Part shown: piece after piece, positions 23,655-32,212 of the stretch
Numbering within the stretch: position 1 is the stretch's first letter
Layout: every line of letters begins with the position of its first letter
Assembly (NCBI GenBank): GCA_024234075.1
Contig: JACKOV010000002.1
Coordinates: 744,001 to 808,000 of the forward strand
Reading direction: 5' to 3'
From: Nevskiaceae bacterium
GTDB taxonomy: Bacteria; Pseudomonadota; Gammaproteobacteria; Steroidobacterales; Steroidobacteraceae
Length of the DNA: 64,000 bases
Translations under genes and position numbers: made by a program
The notes under the pieces: generated by a model
The model's input: only the letters and a program-made list of their open reading frames with translations
What the model was told of the DNA's origin: nothing
Databases searched by the model: none

Positions 23655-23945
23655 GGCCGGATCTCACGCACACGAATATCCACAGCCCCCGCCCGGGCGG
23701 GGTGCGCCACGCGCTAAAGCGCGGGTGGATTCGTGAGGTCAGGGCGGCGTGTGCACTGCTTGATGGAGTCCAGGTTGTTCCGAGTCGAGTACGGCTGCAG
23801 TGTACTGGTTTGGCGCCCGCGGCGTCCAGCCGCAGCCGCCTAAACTCCGCAAGCTATGGCAGTTGTGTGTGCCACCGCACATTTCTGATAGCAATGGGGC
23901 GCTGCGTCGGGAACGGTGCCCGCAGTCGGGCCTGGGAGCATGTAA

Positions 23946-26048
23946 ATGTCCGATCGATGGGGGTCGACCATGGTTCTGGGCCTGGTCCTTGCGGTACTGC
24001 CGACGGCACCGATCGTCGCCGCGACGGCAGCGGAGTCCGCCGCCATGGCTGCGCTGGAGGCTGCACTGGCGGCAAGACATGGTGAGACGCAGCGCGAACC
24101 GGCGCGCCGCGGCATCGCGCAGGTCGCGGCGCTCTGGCGGGACGAGGACGGCGACGAGCAGGCGTTCGCGCAGTTCGTGCTCGACAACTTTGCCGGTACG
24201 CAGCAGGACCGCGATCTGCTGTTCGCACGCTGGCAACACAACCTGGAGCAGATCCATGGTCATGCCGCCGAGATCAGCCGCGAGCTGAATGTGCCGCTGC
24301 ACCTGGACGTCGGGCCGGTCGCGCCATTCGACGAATGGTTTGCCGCCTGGGATCCGGCCGCGCATTGGCAGGAGGATTTTTTCGCCAGCAAGCTGGCGTT
24401 CACGGTCCTGCTGAATTTCCCGCTGACGACCCTGGAGCAAAAGACGGTCGACGGTGCGAACTGGTCGCGACGGCAGTGGGCGGAGACACTGCTTGCCGAA
24501 AGGTTCCGCGAGCGCGTGCCGGCCGCCGCGGCGCAGGCCGTTGCCAGCGCCAGGGCAGCCGCGGACGCCTACGTCGCCCGCTACAACATCTGGATGCATC
24601 ACCTGGTCGATGCCGGTGGCCAGCGGCTCTTTCCGGCCGGCAAGCGGCTGCTCTCGCACTGGAATCTGCGCGACGAGCTCAAGGCCAACTACGCCGAGGG
24701 TCGCCAGGGGCTTGCGCGGCAGCGCAGCATCCAGCGTGTGATGGAGCGAATCGTCGCGCAGGAGATACCGCTGATCGTCATCGACAATCCGGCGGTCGAC
24801 TGGAATCCCTTCAGCAACGCGGTGACGCGCTCGCCGGTCAACGACGGCCCGGCAGGCGATCCGCCGTCCGCGGGGCCCACGGGCCCGATCGATGCCGCGC
24901 GCGAGCCGGACACGCGCTACGCGCGGCTGTTGCAGAACTTCCATGCCCAGCGCGCCGTCGATCGCTACGCGCCGACGCAGCCGACCTATGTCCAGCGGGT
25001 ATTCGAACATGGCCGGCAGCTCTCCGAAGCGCGCGTGCAGTCGATGCTGGAACAGGTGCTGGGCTCCGAACAGGTCAAGCGAACTGCCAGGCTGATCGAG
25101 AAGCGCCTGGGTCGTCGGCTCGAACCCTTCGATATCTGGTACAGCGGCTTCAAGGCCGCTGGAGGCCGGAGCGAGAGTGAGCTGGATGCGCTGGTGGCCG
25201 CGCGCTATCCGGATGCGGCGGCCTACGAGCGCGATGTTCCGCGATTGCTGCGTCGGCTCGGTTTTGCAGCCGATCGTGCGGATTACGTCGCCGGGCTCAT
25301 CAAGGTCGACCCGGCGCGTGGCTCCGGACATGCGATGGGGGCTGCAAAGCGTGGCATACCGACCCGGCTGCGCACCCGCATCGAGCCCGGCGGCATGAAC
25401 TACAAGGGCTACAACATCGCCGTCCACGAGATGTGCCACAACGTCGAGCAGGTGTTCTCGCTGAACGACATCGAGTACTGGTCGCTGTCGGGCGTGCCGA
25501 ACACCGCCTTCACCGAAGCGCTGGCATTCACCTGCCAGTATCGCGATCTGGAGTTGCTGGGCCTGGCCAGACCCGACCCCGGCGCACGCGCGGCCCGCAC
25601 CCTCGATGCGCTGTGGACGACCTACGAGATCGGTGGTGTCGCATTGGTGGACATGCGTGTCTGGCGCTGGATGTACCAGCACCCACAGGCGACGCCCGCC
25701 GAATTGCGGCAGGCGGTGATGGATATCGCGAAAGAAGTCTGGAACCAGTGGTATGCGCCGATATTTGGCGTGCGCGACGTGACTCTGCTGGCCATCTATT
25801 CGCACATGATCAACGAGTTCCTGTACCTGCCGGACTACCCTGTCGGCCAGATGATCGCCTTCCAGGTGGCGGCGCAGATGGACCGGGCCGGCGATTTCGG
25901 CGCGGAGTTCGAGCGCGTCGCGCGCATCGGTGCGGTGGCGCCGGATCTGTGGATGCGGCAGGCCGCGGGCGCGCCGGTGGGTCCGGAGGCCTTGCTGGCA
26001 GCGGCACAGGAAGCGCTGCTGTCGGCGGCTCGGAATCTGCCGCCATGA
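23946..26048 (+). CDS. Secreted HExxH metallopeptidase-like protein
   Basis: The 700-residue protein starts with a signal peptide (MVLGLVLAVLPTAPIVAATA). The motif NIAVHEMCHNVEQVFSL contains H494-E-M-C-H498, a zinc-binding HExxH, and FTEALAF about 28 residues downstream offers a gluzincin-type third ligand (Glu). The long helical N-terminal part has no recognisable repeats. The layout (large helical body, C-terminal HExxH with a following Glu) recalls M2/M3-like peptidases, but I cannot assign a family. It is probably periplasmic or secreted. It is a single-gene unit, followed by dps 135 bp later. Confidence 0.62.
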   Translation: MSDRWGSTMVLGLVLAVLPTAPIVAATAAESAAMAALEAALAARHGETQREPARRGIAQVAALWRDEDGDEQAFAQFVLDNFAGTQQDRDLLFARWQHNLEQIHGHAAEISRELNVPLHLDVGPVAPFDEWFAAWDPAAHWQEDFFASKLAFTVLLNFPLTTLEQKTVDGANWSRRQWAETLLAERFRERVPAAAAQAVASARAAADAYVARYNIWMHHLVDAGGQRLFPAGKRLLSHWNLRDELKANYAEGRQGLARQRSIQRVMERIVAQEIPLIVIDNPAVDWNPFSNAVTRSPVNDGPAGDPPSAGPTGPIDAAREPDTRYARLLQNFHAQRAVDRYAPTQPTYVQRVFEHGRQLSEARVQSMLEQVLGSEQVKRTARLIEKRLGRRLEPFDIWYSGFKAAGGRSESELDALVAARYPDAAAYERDVPRLLRRLGFAADRADYVAGLIKVDPARGSGHAMGAAKRGIPTRLRTRIEPGGMNYKGYNIAVHEMCHNVEQVFSLNDIEYWSLSGVPNTAFTEALAFTCQYRDLELLGLARPDPGARAARTLDALWTTYEIGGVALVDMRVWRWMYQHPQATPAELRQAVMDIAKEVWNQWYAPIFGVRDVTLLAIYSHMINEFLYLPDYPVGQMIAFQVAAQMDRAGDFGAEFERVARIGAVAPDLWMRQAAGAPVGPEALLAAAQEALLSAARNLPP

Positions 26049-26101
26049 TCCAGCACGTTTCCGACCTGTGGTCGCCGCAATCGAGCGCCTCTATCGCCAC
26101 G

Positions 26102-26117
26102 ATAGTATTTAACCTAT
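26102..26117. promoter_or_regulatory. Palindrome ATAG-N8-CTAT upstream of dps
   Basis: ATAG (26102-26105) and CTAT (26114-26117) form an inverted pair 67 bp before the dps ATG. OxyR half-sites have ATAG-N7-CTAT, so the spacing is one base too long. It is kept as a weak operator candidate because dps genes are commonly peroxide-regulated. Confidence 0.22.
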
Positions 26118-26183
26118 ACACGCCCCTGCGGCAGGGCATTACATTAGCGCCCTGACCGATCCATGCACGATGGAGCATGAACC

Positions 26184-26669
26184 ATGAAAGCACCCGCCAC
26201 CCCCGCGATCGATATCGGGATACCGGCCAAGAGCCGCAAGCAGATCGCCGAAGGTCTTTCCAGGCTGCTGGCCGACACGTATTCGCTCTACCTCAAGACC
26301 CACGCCTTCCACTGGAACGTCGAGGGGCCGATGTTCAGCACGCTGCACAACATGTTCATGGTGCAGTACACCGAGTTGTGGAACGCGCTCGATGCGATCG
26401 CCGAGCGCATCCGCGCGCTGGGCTTCCCGGCGCCCGGCACCTATACCGAGCTGGGCAAGCTGACCTCGATCGAGGAATCGCCGGGCCAGCCCGAGGCGCT
26501 GAAGATGGTCGCGCTGCTGGTCAAGGGCCACGAGGCCGTCACCCGCACGGCGCGCGGGGTGTTTCCGGCTGCCGAGGATGCCAGCGACGAAGTCACGGCC
26601 GATCTGCTGACCCAGCGTCTGCAGGTGCACGAGAAGACGGCCTGGATGCTGCGCAGCCTGTTGAGCTGA
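26184..26669 (+). CDS. dps: Dps-family DNA-protecting ferritin
   Basis: The 161-residue protein has normal Dps length. The inter-subunit ferroxidase signature is clear: YLKTHAFHWNVEGPMF (His, His) followed by FMVQYTELWNALDAIAERIRALG (Glu/Asp ligands), and LQVHEKTAWMLRSLL at the C-terminus. Dps forms a dodecamer that oxidises iron with hydrogen peroxide and shields DNA. The lysine-containing N-terminus is short, so direct DNA binding is uncertain. AGCATGAACC precedes the ATG without a strong ribosome-binding site. Confidence 0.93.
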   Translation: MKAPATPAIDIGIPAKSRKQIAEGLSRLLADTYSLYLKTHAFHWNVEGPMFSTLHNMFMVQYTELWNALDAIAERIRALGFPAPGTYTELGKLTSIEESPGQPEALKMVALLVKGHEAVTRTARGVFPAAEDASDEVTADLLTQRLQVHEKTAWMLRSLLS

Positions 26670-26742
26670 TTTTTCCACGAAGGCGGCGGCCAGGCGTTGC
26701 TGCGCCGGCCGCTGCGGTCCGCGGCCATGACCGAGAGGCGTG

Positions 26743-27621
26743 ATGTTGCAGCGACTTTATCGCAAGCCCTGGGTGGGATTGCTGGGGCTGGGGGTCGGTT
26801 TCCTGACCCAGCCTCTCGGTCACGCGGTCTACAAAGTGATGGAGGCGGTTTTCGGCACCCGGGTGTATTGGGCGGCCGGGGTCACGGGTGTCATCGGCCT
26901 CGCGATCATCGGCAAGGGGCTGAAGCAGCCTGAGCTGAAGGCCAGCTGGATGGGCATGCTCGGCGGCTGGCTCCTGTGGATCGGCTGGTTCGAGTACGCG
27001 TTCAAGTTCTTTGCGGAGCTCTATGCGGTGCCCGGTTTCGTGGTGGAGCCGGACGTGCCGGGTGGCTATATCGCCACGCCGCAGGCCAACATCCTGCAGG
27101 CCACGGTCAGCATCATGCTGGCGCTGCTGCTGGTGTACGGCTTTTTCAACCTGCAGACGCGCTGCAACTTCATGCGCTTCTTCCACCGCAACCTGCGGCT
27201 CTCGCCCGGCATGCCGACGCCGGACAACCAACGCAGCTTCGCGCGCATCACCGCGATGGAGCAGTTGTTCGTCACCTGGTTCTGCTATGTGTTCTGGCTG
27301 TATGCGATCTATTTCGGGACGCGCGGCGTGGGCGCGCAGGTGGTGATGACGCTGTACGTGCTGTGGACGATCTGGGCGGGGTATCTGGTCTACAAGTGCA
27401 CCCAGCAGGTCCGCATGGCCGCTGCGCTGCGCTACGGGATCGGTGCCGGCATCGTGCTGTGGGCCTCGGTGGAAATGCCGGCACATTTCCGCCTTTACCG
27501 GGAATACTGGCTGCACCCGCTGGAGTTCCCGCTGTTCAATGTGATCCTCGCGGCGCTGTTCGTCGCCGGGCTGGTGCTCGTTGCCCACCGGCCGGTCCCG
27601 CCAGGCTCGCGCGCCACCTGA
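26743..27621 (+). CDS. Multi-pass membrane protein of unknown function
   Basis: The 292-residue protein has about seven hydrophobic segments (for example VTGVIGLAIIGKG, MLGGWLLWIGWFEY, ATVSIMLALLLVYGFFNL, FVTWFCYVFWLYAIYF, GIGAGIVLWASVEM, FNVILAALFVAGLVLVA). A cytoplasmic-looking loop is rich in Arg and Phe (RCNFMRFFHRNLRL). I recognise no family. The ATG at 26743 is preferred to the GTG at 26740 because GAGAGG lies 4 bp upstream. It stands between dps and the RidA fusion. Confidence 0.65.
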   Translation: MLQRLYRKPWVGLLGLGVGFLTQPLGHAVYKVMEAVFGTRVYWAAGVTGVIGLAIIGKGLKQPELKASWMGMLGGWLLWIGWFEYAFKFFAELYAVPGFVVEPDVPGGYIATPQANILQATVSIMLALLLVYGFFNLQTRCNFMRFFHRNLRLSPGMPTPDNQRSFARITAMEQLFVTWFCYVFWLYAIYFGTRGVGAQVVMTLYVLWTIWAGYLVYKCTQQVRMAAALRYGIGAGIVLWASVEMPAHFRLYREYWLHPLEFPLFNVILAALFVAGLVLVAHRPVPPGSRAT

Positions 27622-27672
27622 CCGATCCTCCGGTATGCTCTGCGGCCTTTCGATGCGAGGTTCCGCGAAAAT

Positions 27673-28593
27673 ATGAGCATCCGCAGATTCGAATCCAGCG
27701 CAAGAATGTCCCAGGCGGTGGTCGCCAACGGTGTGGTCTATCTGGCCGGCCAGGTCGCCGACGACACGACGGCCGACGTCGAGGGCCAGACTCGGCAGGT
27801 GCTGGCCGAGATCGACCGCTTGCTGGCGCTCGTCGGCACCGACAAGCGCCGCATCCTCAGCGCCAACATCTACCTGGCCGATATAGGCGACTTCGCGGCG
27901 ATGAACCGCGCCTGGGAGGCCTGGGTGGCCAGCGACGCCAAGCCGGCGCGGGCGACCATCGAGGCAAAGCTGGCGGCGCCGAAATACCGGGTCGAGGTCC
28001 AGGTGACGGCGCTCGCCGGCGAAGCGTCGTCGGCGACGCCCGCCGATGTGCTCGAGACGATCATGCTGCGCAGCTCGGCGACCAAACTGGTCGAGCCCGC
28101 GCCCGATCGTGCCCAGCTCGAGACCTTGCTGCGCGCCGCGGTGCGCGCGCCCGATCACGGCCGGCTGGCCCCCTGGCGCTTTGCGGTGCTGCAGGGCGAG
28201 GCCCGCGCGCGTCTCGGCGAGGCGATGGCCGAAGTGCTGCGGCAGCGTACGCCGGACGTGGCGGCCGAGGTGCTCGACGGCGAGCGGCGCAAGGCCTTGC
28301 GCGCGCCGGTGGTGATCGCGGTTGCCGTCTCGCCGCAGCCGCTGCCCAAGATTCCCGAAGTGGAGCAGATCGCCGCGGTCGCCGCCGGTATCGAGAACCT
28401 GATCCTCGCGGCGCATGCGCTCGGTTTCGGCAGTATGTGGAAGACCGGCCCGGCGGCTTACAACCCGATCGTCAATCGCGCGCTCGGCTTCGAGCCGACC
28501 GACCGGATCCTGGGTTTCGTCTATCTCGGTACGGCCGTGACCCGGGCGCCGGTCCGGGCCGCCGAGATCGACGCCGTCACGCGCTGGCTGTAG
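27673..28593 (+). CDS. RidA-nitroreductase fusion protein
   Basis: One continuous 306-residue frame joins two families. Residues 1-~115 are a RidA/YjgF-type domain (VVYLAGQVADDT, then KPARATIEAKLAAPKYRVEV with the conserved Arg93 of the PxRATxE motif). Residues ~124-306 are a nitroreductase of the YdjA type (RAAVRAPDHGRLAPWRFAVL, then IENLILAAHALGFGSMWKTG and the C-terminal GFVYLGTA). RidA proteins hydrolyse reactive enamine/imine intermediates; nitroreductases use FMN and NAD(P)H. The linker is about 8 residues with no frameshift sign. It may couple imine handling to flavin reduction. Confidence 0.85.
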   Translation: MSIRRFESSARMSQAVVANGVVYLAGQVADDTTADVEGQTRQVLAEIDRLLALVGTDKRRILSANIYLADIGDFAAMNRAWEAWVASDAKPARATIEAKLAAPKYRVEVQVTALAGEASSATPADVLETIMLRSSATKLVEPAPDRAQLETLLRAAVRAPDHGRLAPWRFAVLQGEARARLGEAMAEVLRQRTPDVAAEVLDGERRKALRAPVVIAVAVSPQPLPKIPEVEQIAAVAAGIENLILAAHALGFGSMWKTGPAAYNPIVNRALGFEPTDRILGFVYLGTAVTRAPVRAAEIDAVTRWL

Positions 28594-28609
28594 CGGGGCG
28601 CGAACGCGG

Positions 28610-29650
28610 ATGACGGTGTCGAGCGGTGTCATCGCGCCGACCCGGGTCTGCATCGTCGGTGCGGGCGCGATCGGCGGGTACCTCGCGGCACGCTTCTCGG
28701 TCGTGCCCGGCATCGAACTGACGCTGCTGGCGCGGGGTGCGCAGCTCGCCGCGCTGCGGGCCGGTGGCTTGCGGATCCTCGAAGGCGGGGGCGAAACCCG
28801 CGTCGCCGTCGTGGCCGACGACGACCCGGCCCGTCTCGGTGTGCAGGACGTGCTGGTCGTCTGCCTCAAGGCGCATGCGCTGGTCGAGGCTGCCGCGTCG
28901 CTGACGCCGCTGGTCGGGCCACAGACCACGATCGTGCCGGCGATCAACGGCGTGCCCTGGTGGTTCCTCGAGGCCTGCGGCGGCGGTGCGCTCGCCGGCC
29001 GCAGACTGCAGAGCGTCGATCCGCGCGGCGAGATCGCGCGGGCGCTGCCGCCGTCGCAGGTACTCGGCTGCGTGTTGCACATGGCCTCGGCGCAGGGCGT
29101 GCCCGGCACGATCCACAAGAGCGCCGGTCATGTCGTGATCCTCGGTCGGCCTGCCTGCGCGGGCGCCGGTGTCGACGAGGCGAGGGTGGCCGCGATCGTC
29201 GCTGCGGCCGGGCTCGATTTGCAGCGTACCGAGAGGATCTGCGACGAGGTCTGGTTGAAGCTCTGGGGCAACATGACCCTGAACCCCATCAGTGCGCTGA
29301 CGCGCGCGACCTGCGACGTGATCCTCGACGATCCGCTGACGGGGAGGCTGACCACCGAAGTCATGCGCGAGGCGGCGCGGATCGGCGACTGGCTCGGCGT
29401 CCGTCAGCCGCTGACGCCGGAGCAACGCTCGGTGATGACGCGCAATCTCGGCCGCTTCAAGTCTTCGATGCTGCAGGATCTGGAGGCGGGGCGGGCACTC
29501 GAGGTCGAGGCGCTGGTCGGGGCGCCCTACGAGATCGCGCAACTGGCGGGGATCGACACGCCGTGGCTCGGCATGCTGTACGGATTGTCGCGCCAGCTGG
29601 CCGAACAGGTCGCAGCGGACTCAGGACAGCGGGGTCGGGCTGACCAGTAA
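28610..29650 (+). CDS. 2-dehydropantoate 2-reductase (PanE/ApbA family)
   Basis: The 346-residue protein has the dinucleotide-binding motif CIVGAGAIGGYLAARF (~14-29), the mid-region INGVPWWFLE, and the C-terminal helical domain with EVWLKLWGNMTLNPISALT and LEVEALVGAPYEIAQLAGIDTP. The LEV-EAL-GAP pattern with conserved Glu is characteristic. It would reduce ketopantoate (pantothenate synthesis) or a related 2-keto acid with NADPH. It is slightly longer than typical PanE, so I call the family, not the exact substrate. Its 3' end overlaps the rraA 3' end by 30 bp. Confidence 0.87.
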   Translation: MTVSSGVIAPTRVCIVGAGAIGGYLAARFSVVPGIELTLLARGAQLAALRAGGLRILEGGGETRVAVVADDDPARLGVQDVLVVCLKAHALVEAAASLTPLVGPQTTIVPAINGVPWWFLEACGGGALAGRRLQSVDPRGEIARALPPSQVLGCVLHMASAQGVPGTIHKSAGHVVILGRPACAGAGVDEARVAAIVAAAGLDLQRTERICDEVWLKLWGNMTLNPISALTRATCDVILDDPLTGRLTTEVMREAARIGDWLGVRQPLTPEQRSVMTRNLGRFKSSMLQDLEAGRALEVEALVGAPYEIAQLAGIDTPWLGMLYGLSRQLAEQVAADSGQRGRADQ

Positions 29651-30100
29651 TCCGTTTTCGTCGGCGTACAGCCAGTGGCCGGGTGTGAAGGTCACGCCGG
29701 CGAAGCGTACCGGCAGATTGCGCTCGCCCTTGCCTTGCTTGAGGGGGGGCATGGGGCAGACCCCCAATGCGCGCACCGCGACCGGCATGGTGGCCAGCAC
29801 TTCGACGTCGCGCACGGCGCCGTAAACGACGACGCCGGCCCAGCCGTTCTTCAGCAGCAGCGAGCCGATCTGGTCGCCGACCAGGGCACGGCGCAACGAG
29901 CCGCCGCCGTCGACCACCAGCACGCGGCCTTCGCCGGGTGTTTCGAACGTGCTGCGGATCAGCGCGTTGTCCTCGTGGCACTGGATGGTCGCGAGCGGGC
30001 CGTGGAACGCCCGGGTGCCGCCGAAATCCCGGAACAGCGGCTCGGCGACCTGTACGAGGCCGCCATGCTCGTCGCAGAGATCGGGAAGGCTGCGAGTCAT
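29621..30100 (-). CDS. rraA: RraA family protein (RNase E regulator or HMG aldolase fold)
   Basis: The 159-residue protein has the RraA signature: VVDGGGSLRRALVGDQIGSLL, WAGVVVYGAVRDVEVL and VTFTPGHWLYADENGLLVS. Length and the R-D pair in GAVRDV match both RraA and short 4-hydroxy-4-methyl-2-oxoglutarate aldolases; gammaproteobacterial members of this length are usually annotated RraA, an inhibitor of RNase E. It faces the frmA gene and converges with the PanE-like gene. Confidence 0.87.
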   Translation of the reverse strand: MTRSLPDLCDEHGGLVQVAEPLFRDFGGTRAFHGPLATIQCHEDNALIRSTFETPGEGRVLVVDGGGSLRRALVGDQIGSLLLKNGWAGVVVYGAVRDVEVLATMPVAVRALGVCPMPPLKQGKGERNLPVRFAGVTFTPGHWLYADENGLLVSPTPLS

Positions 30101-30203
30101 GGTCAGGGTTCCCCTTCTATGGTATCCAGTCGGCTGGTTGCTGCACGGCCCGATGAAGGTAGCAGGGCGGCGACATGATCGCGACAGATTCGAGGAGTGT
30201 CAC

Positions 30204-31313
30204 ATGAAGACCCGTGCCGCAGTGGCCTGGAAAGCCGGAGCACCGCTGGAAGTAACCGAAGTCGAGCTCGACGGTCCGCGTTTCGGCGAGGTGCTGATCG
30301 AGATCAAGGCTACCGGTGTCTGCCATACCGACGAATTCACGCGCTCGGGCGCCGATCCCGAGGGCTTGTTCCCGGTGATTTTCGGCCACGAAGGGGCGGG
30401 TGTCGTCGTCGACGTGGGGCCGGGCGTACGTTCGCTCAAGAAGGGCGACCATGTGATTCCGCTCTACACGCCGGAATGTCGCGAGTGCAAGAGCTGCACC
30501 TCGCACAAGACCAACCTCTGCACCGCGATCCGCGGCACCCAGGGCCAGGGCGTCATGCCCGACGGGACCAGCCGCTTTTCGATCGGCGGCGAGAAGATCC
30601 ACCACTACATGGGTTGCAGCACGTTCGCGCAGCATACGGTGCTGCCGGAAATCGCGGTGGCGAAGATCCGCGAGGATGCGCCGTTCGAGAAGGTCTGCTA
30701 CATCGGCTGCGGAGTCACGACCGGTATCGGTGCGGTGATCAACACCGCCAAGGTCGAGCCGGGCGCGAACGTGGTCGTGTTCGGTCTCGGCGGCATCGGC
30801 CTGAACGTGATCCAGGGTGCGCGCATGGCCGGCGCCAACATGATCGTCGGCGTGGATCTGAATCCCAAGCGCAAGGCTCTGGCGGAGCGCTTCGGCATGA
30901 CGCATTTCGTCAATCCCAGGGAAGTACAGGGTGAACTGGTGCCGCATCTCGTCGAGCTGACCGGCGGCGGCGCCGACTACAGCTTCGAATGCGTCGGCAA
31001 TGTCGATCTGATGCGCCAGGCGCTCGAGTGCTGTCACCGTGGCTGGGGCGAGTCGATCATCATCGGGGTCGCGGGCGCAGGCCAGGAAATCCGCACCCGG
31101 CCGTTCCAGCTGGTCACGGGCCGGGTCTGGAAAGGCACGGCTTTCGGCGGTGCGCGCGGCCGCACTGACGTGCCGAAGATCGTCGACTGGTACATGAACG
31201 GCCGGATCGAGATCGATCCGTTGATCACGCATGTGCTGCCGCTTGAGAAGATCAACGACGCGTTCGACCTGATGCACTCAGGCGAATCGATCCGCAGCGT
31301 AGTGACGTTCTGA
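30204..31313 (+). CDS. frmA: S-(hydroxymethyl)glutathione dehydrogenase / class III alcohol dehydrogenase
   Basis: This 369-residue zinc MDR enzyme has a catalytic zinc site Cys40 (TGVCHTDE) and His/Glu in FGHEGAG. The structural zinc motif CRECKSCTSHKTNLC carries four cysteines. The NAD-binding motif is VFGLGGIGLNVIQGA. The chain ends ESIRSVVTF, a typical class III C-terminus. It oxidises the formaldehyde-glutathione adduct to S-formylglutathione. GAGGAG precedes the ATG at 30204. The next gene encodes the following pathway enzyme (19-bp gap), so the pair is an operon for formaldehyde detoxification. Confidence 0.96.
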   Translation: MKTRAAVAWKAGAPLEVTEVELDGPRFGEVLIEIKATGVCHTDEFTRSGADPEGLFPVIFGHEGAGVVVDVGPGVRSLKKGDHVIPLYTPECRECKSCTSHKTNLCTAIRGTQGQGVMPDGTSRFSIGGEKIHHYMGCSTFAQHTVLPEIAVAKIREDAPFEKVCYIGCGVTTGIGAVINTAKVEPGANVVVFGLGGIGLNVIQGARMAGANMIVGVDLNPKRKALAERFGMTHFVNPREVQGELVPHLVELTGGGADYSFECVGNVDLMRQALECCHRGWGESIIIGVAGAGQEIRTRPFQLVTGRVWKGTAFGGARGRTDVPKIVDWYMNGRIEIDPLITHVLPLEKINDAFDLMHSGESIRSVVTF

Positions 31314-31332
31314 CCTCGACGGGGCGAGGAGC

Positions 31333-32169
31333 ATGACGCTGCGCACACTCGGCGAACACGCCTGCCACGGCGGCACGCAGGGGTTCTATGCCCACGAGTC
31401 CCGGACCTGCGGTACGGAAATGCGTTTCTCGGTCTACCGACCACCGCAGGCGCAGGCTGGCCGCGTGCCGGTGCTGTGGTATCTCGCCGGCCTGACCTGC
31501 ACCGAGGAAACGTTTGCGACCAAGGCCGGCGCGCAGCGGTTCGCGGCACAGCACGGCTTGATGCTGGTCGCGCCGGACACCAGTCCGCGGCTGCGATTGC
31601 CGGGCGACGATCTGGCCTGGGACTTCGGCCTCGCGGCGGGTTTCTATGTCGATGCGACTGTCGCGCCCTGGGCAGCGCACTATCGTACCTACAGCTGGAT
31701 CACCGCCGAGCTGCCCGAGCTGATCGCCGCGCATTTCCCGGCGGAGCCTGCGCGCCAGGGGGTCATGGGCCATTCGATGGGTGGGCACGGCGCGCTGACG
31801 CTCGGCTTGCGCCATCCCGATCGCTACCTTTCGGTCTCGGCCTTCGCGCCGATCGTTGCACCGATGCAGGTACCCTGGGGCCAGAAGGCGTTCGCCGGCT
31901 ATCTCGGTGAGGACCGCAGCCGCTGGGCCGAGCATGACGCCACCGCACTGGTGGTGCGTCGCCCGCGGCGCGACAGTCTGCGTATCGACCAGGGGAGTGC
32001 CGACACGTTTCTGGAGAAGCAGCTCAAGCCCGAACTGTTCCTCGCCGCAGCGGAGCAGGCCGGGCAGCCGGTCGAATACCATCTGCGCGAGGGTTACGAC
32101 CACGGCTACTATTTCATCCAGAGTTTCATCGCCGAGCATCTCGCGTTCCACGCGCAGCGATTGCTGTAG
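31333..32169 (+). CDS. fghA: S-formylglutathione hydrolase
   Basis: This 278-residue esterase-D family enzyme carries LAGLTCTEETFATKAGAQRF (oxyanion and substrate loop, ~54-73), the nucleophile motif GHSMGGHGAL with Ser148, and the catalytic His region YDHGYYFIQSF near residue 256. It releases glutathione and formate from S-formylglutathione. It is cotranscribed with frmA. Confidence 0.95.
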   Translation: MTLRTLGEHACHGGTQGFYAHESRTCGTEMRFSVYRPPQAQAGRVPVLWYLAGLTCTEETFATKAGAQRFAAQHGLMLVAPDTSPRLRLPGDDLAWDFGLAAGFYVDATVAPWAAHYRTYSWITAELPELIAAHFPAEPARQGVMGHSMGGHGALTLGLRHPDRYLSVSAFAPIVAPMQVPWGQKAFAGYLGEDRSRWAEHDATALVVRRPRRDSLRIDQGSADTFLEKQLKPELFLAAAEQAGQPVEYHLREGYDHGYYFIQSFIAEHLAFHAQRLL

Positions 32170-32212
32170 AGCCCCGCGCAGCTCCCGAGGAGTTCGCGCA
32201 GCTGGCGTCGTC

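Noticed and set aside
23739..25805. Long minus-strand open frame (688 codons)
   Set aside because: It is antisense to the secreted HExxH gene and has low-complexity Arg/His-rich sequence with no motifs.
26593..29118. Very long open frame (841 codons) on the minus strand
   Set aside because: It is antisense to dps, a membrane-protein gene, the RidA-nitroreductase and a PanE-like gene, all of which have clear family motifs. High-GC third positions keep the antisense frame open.
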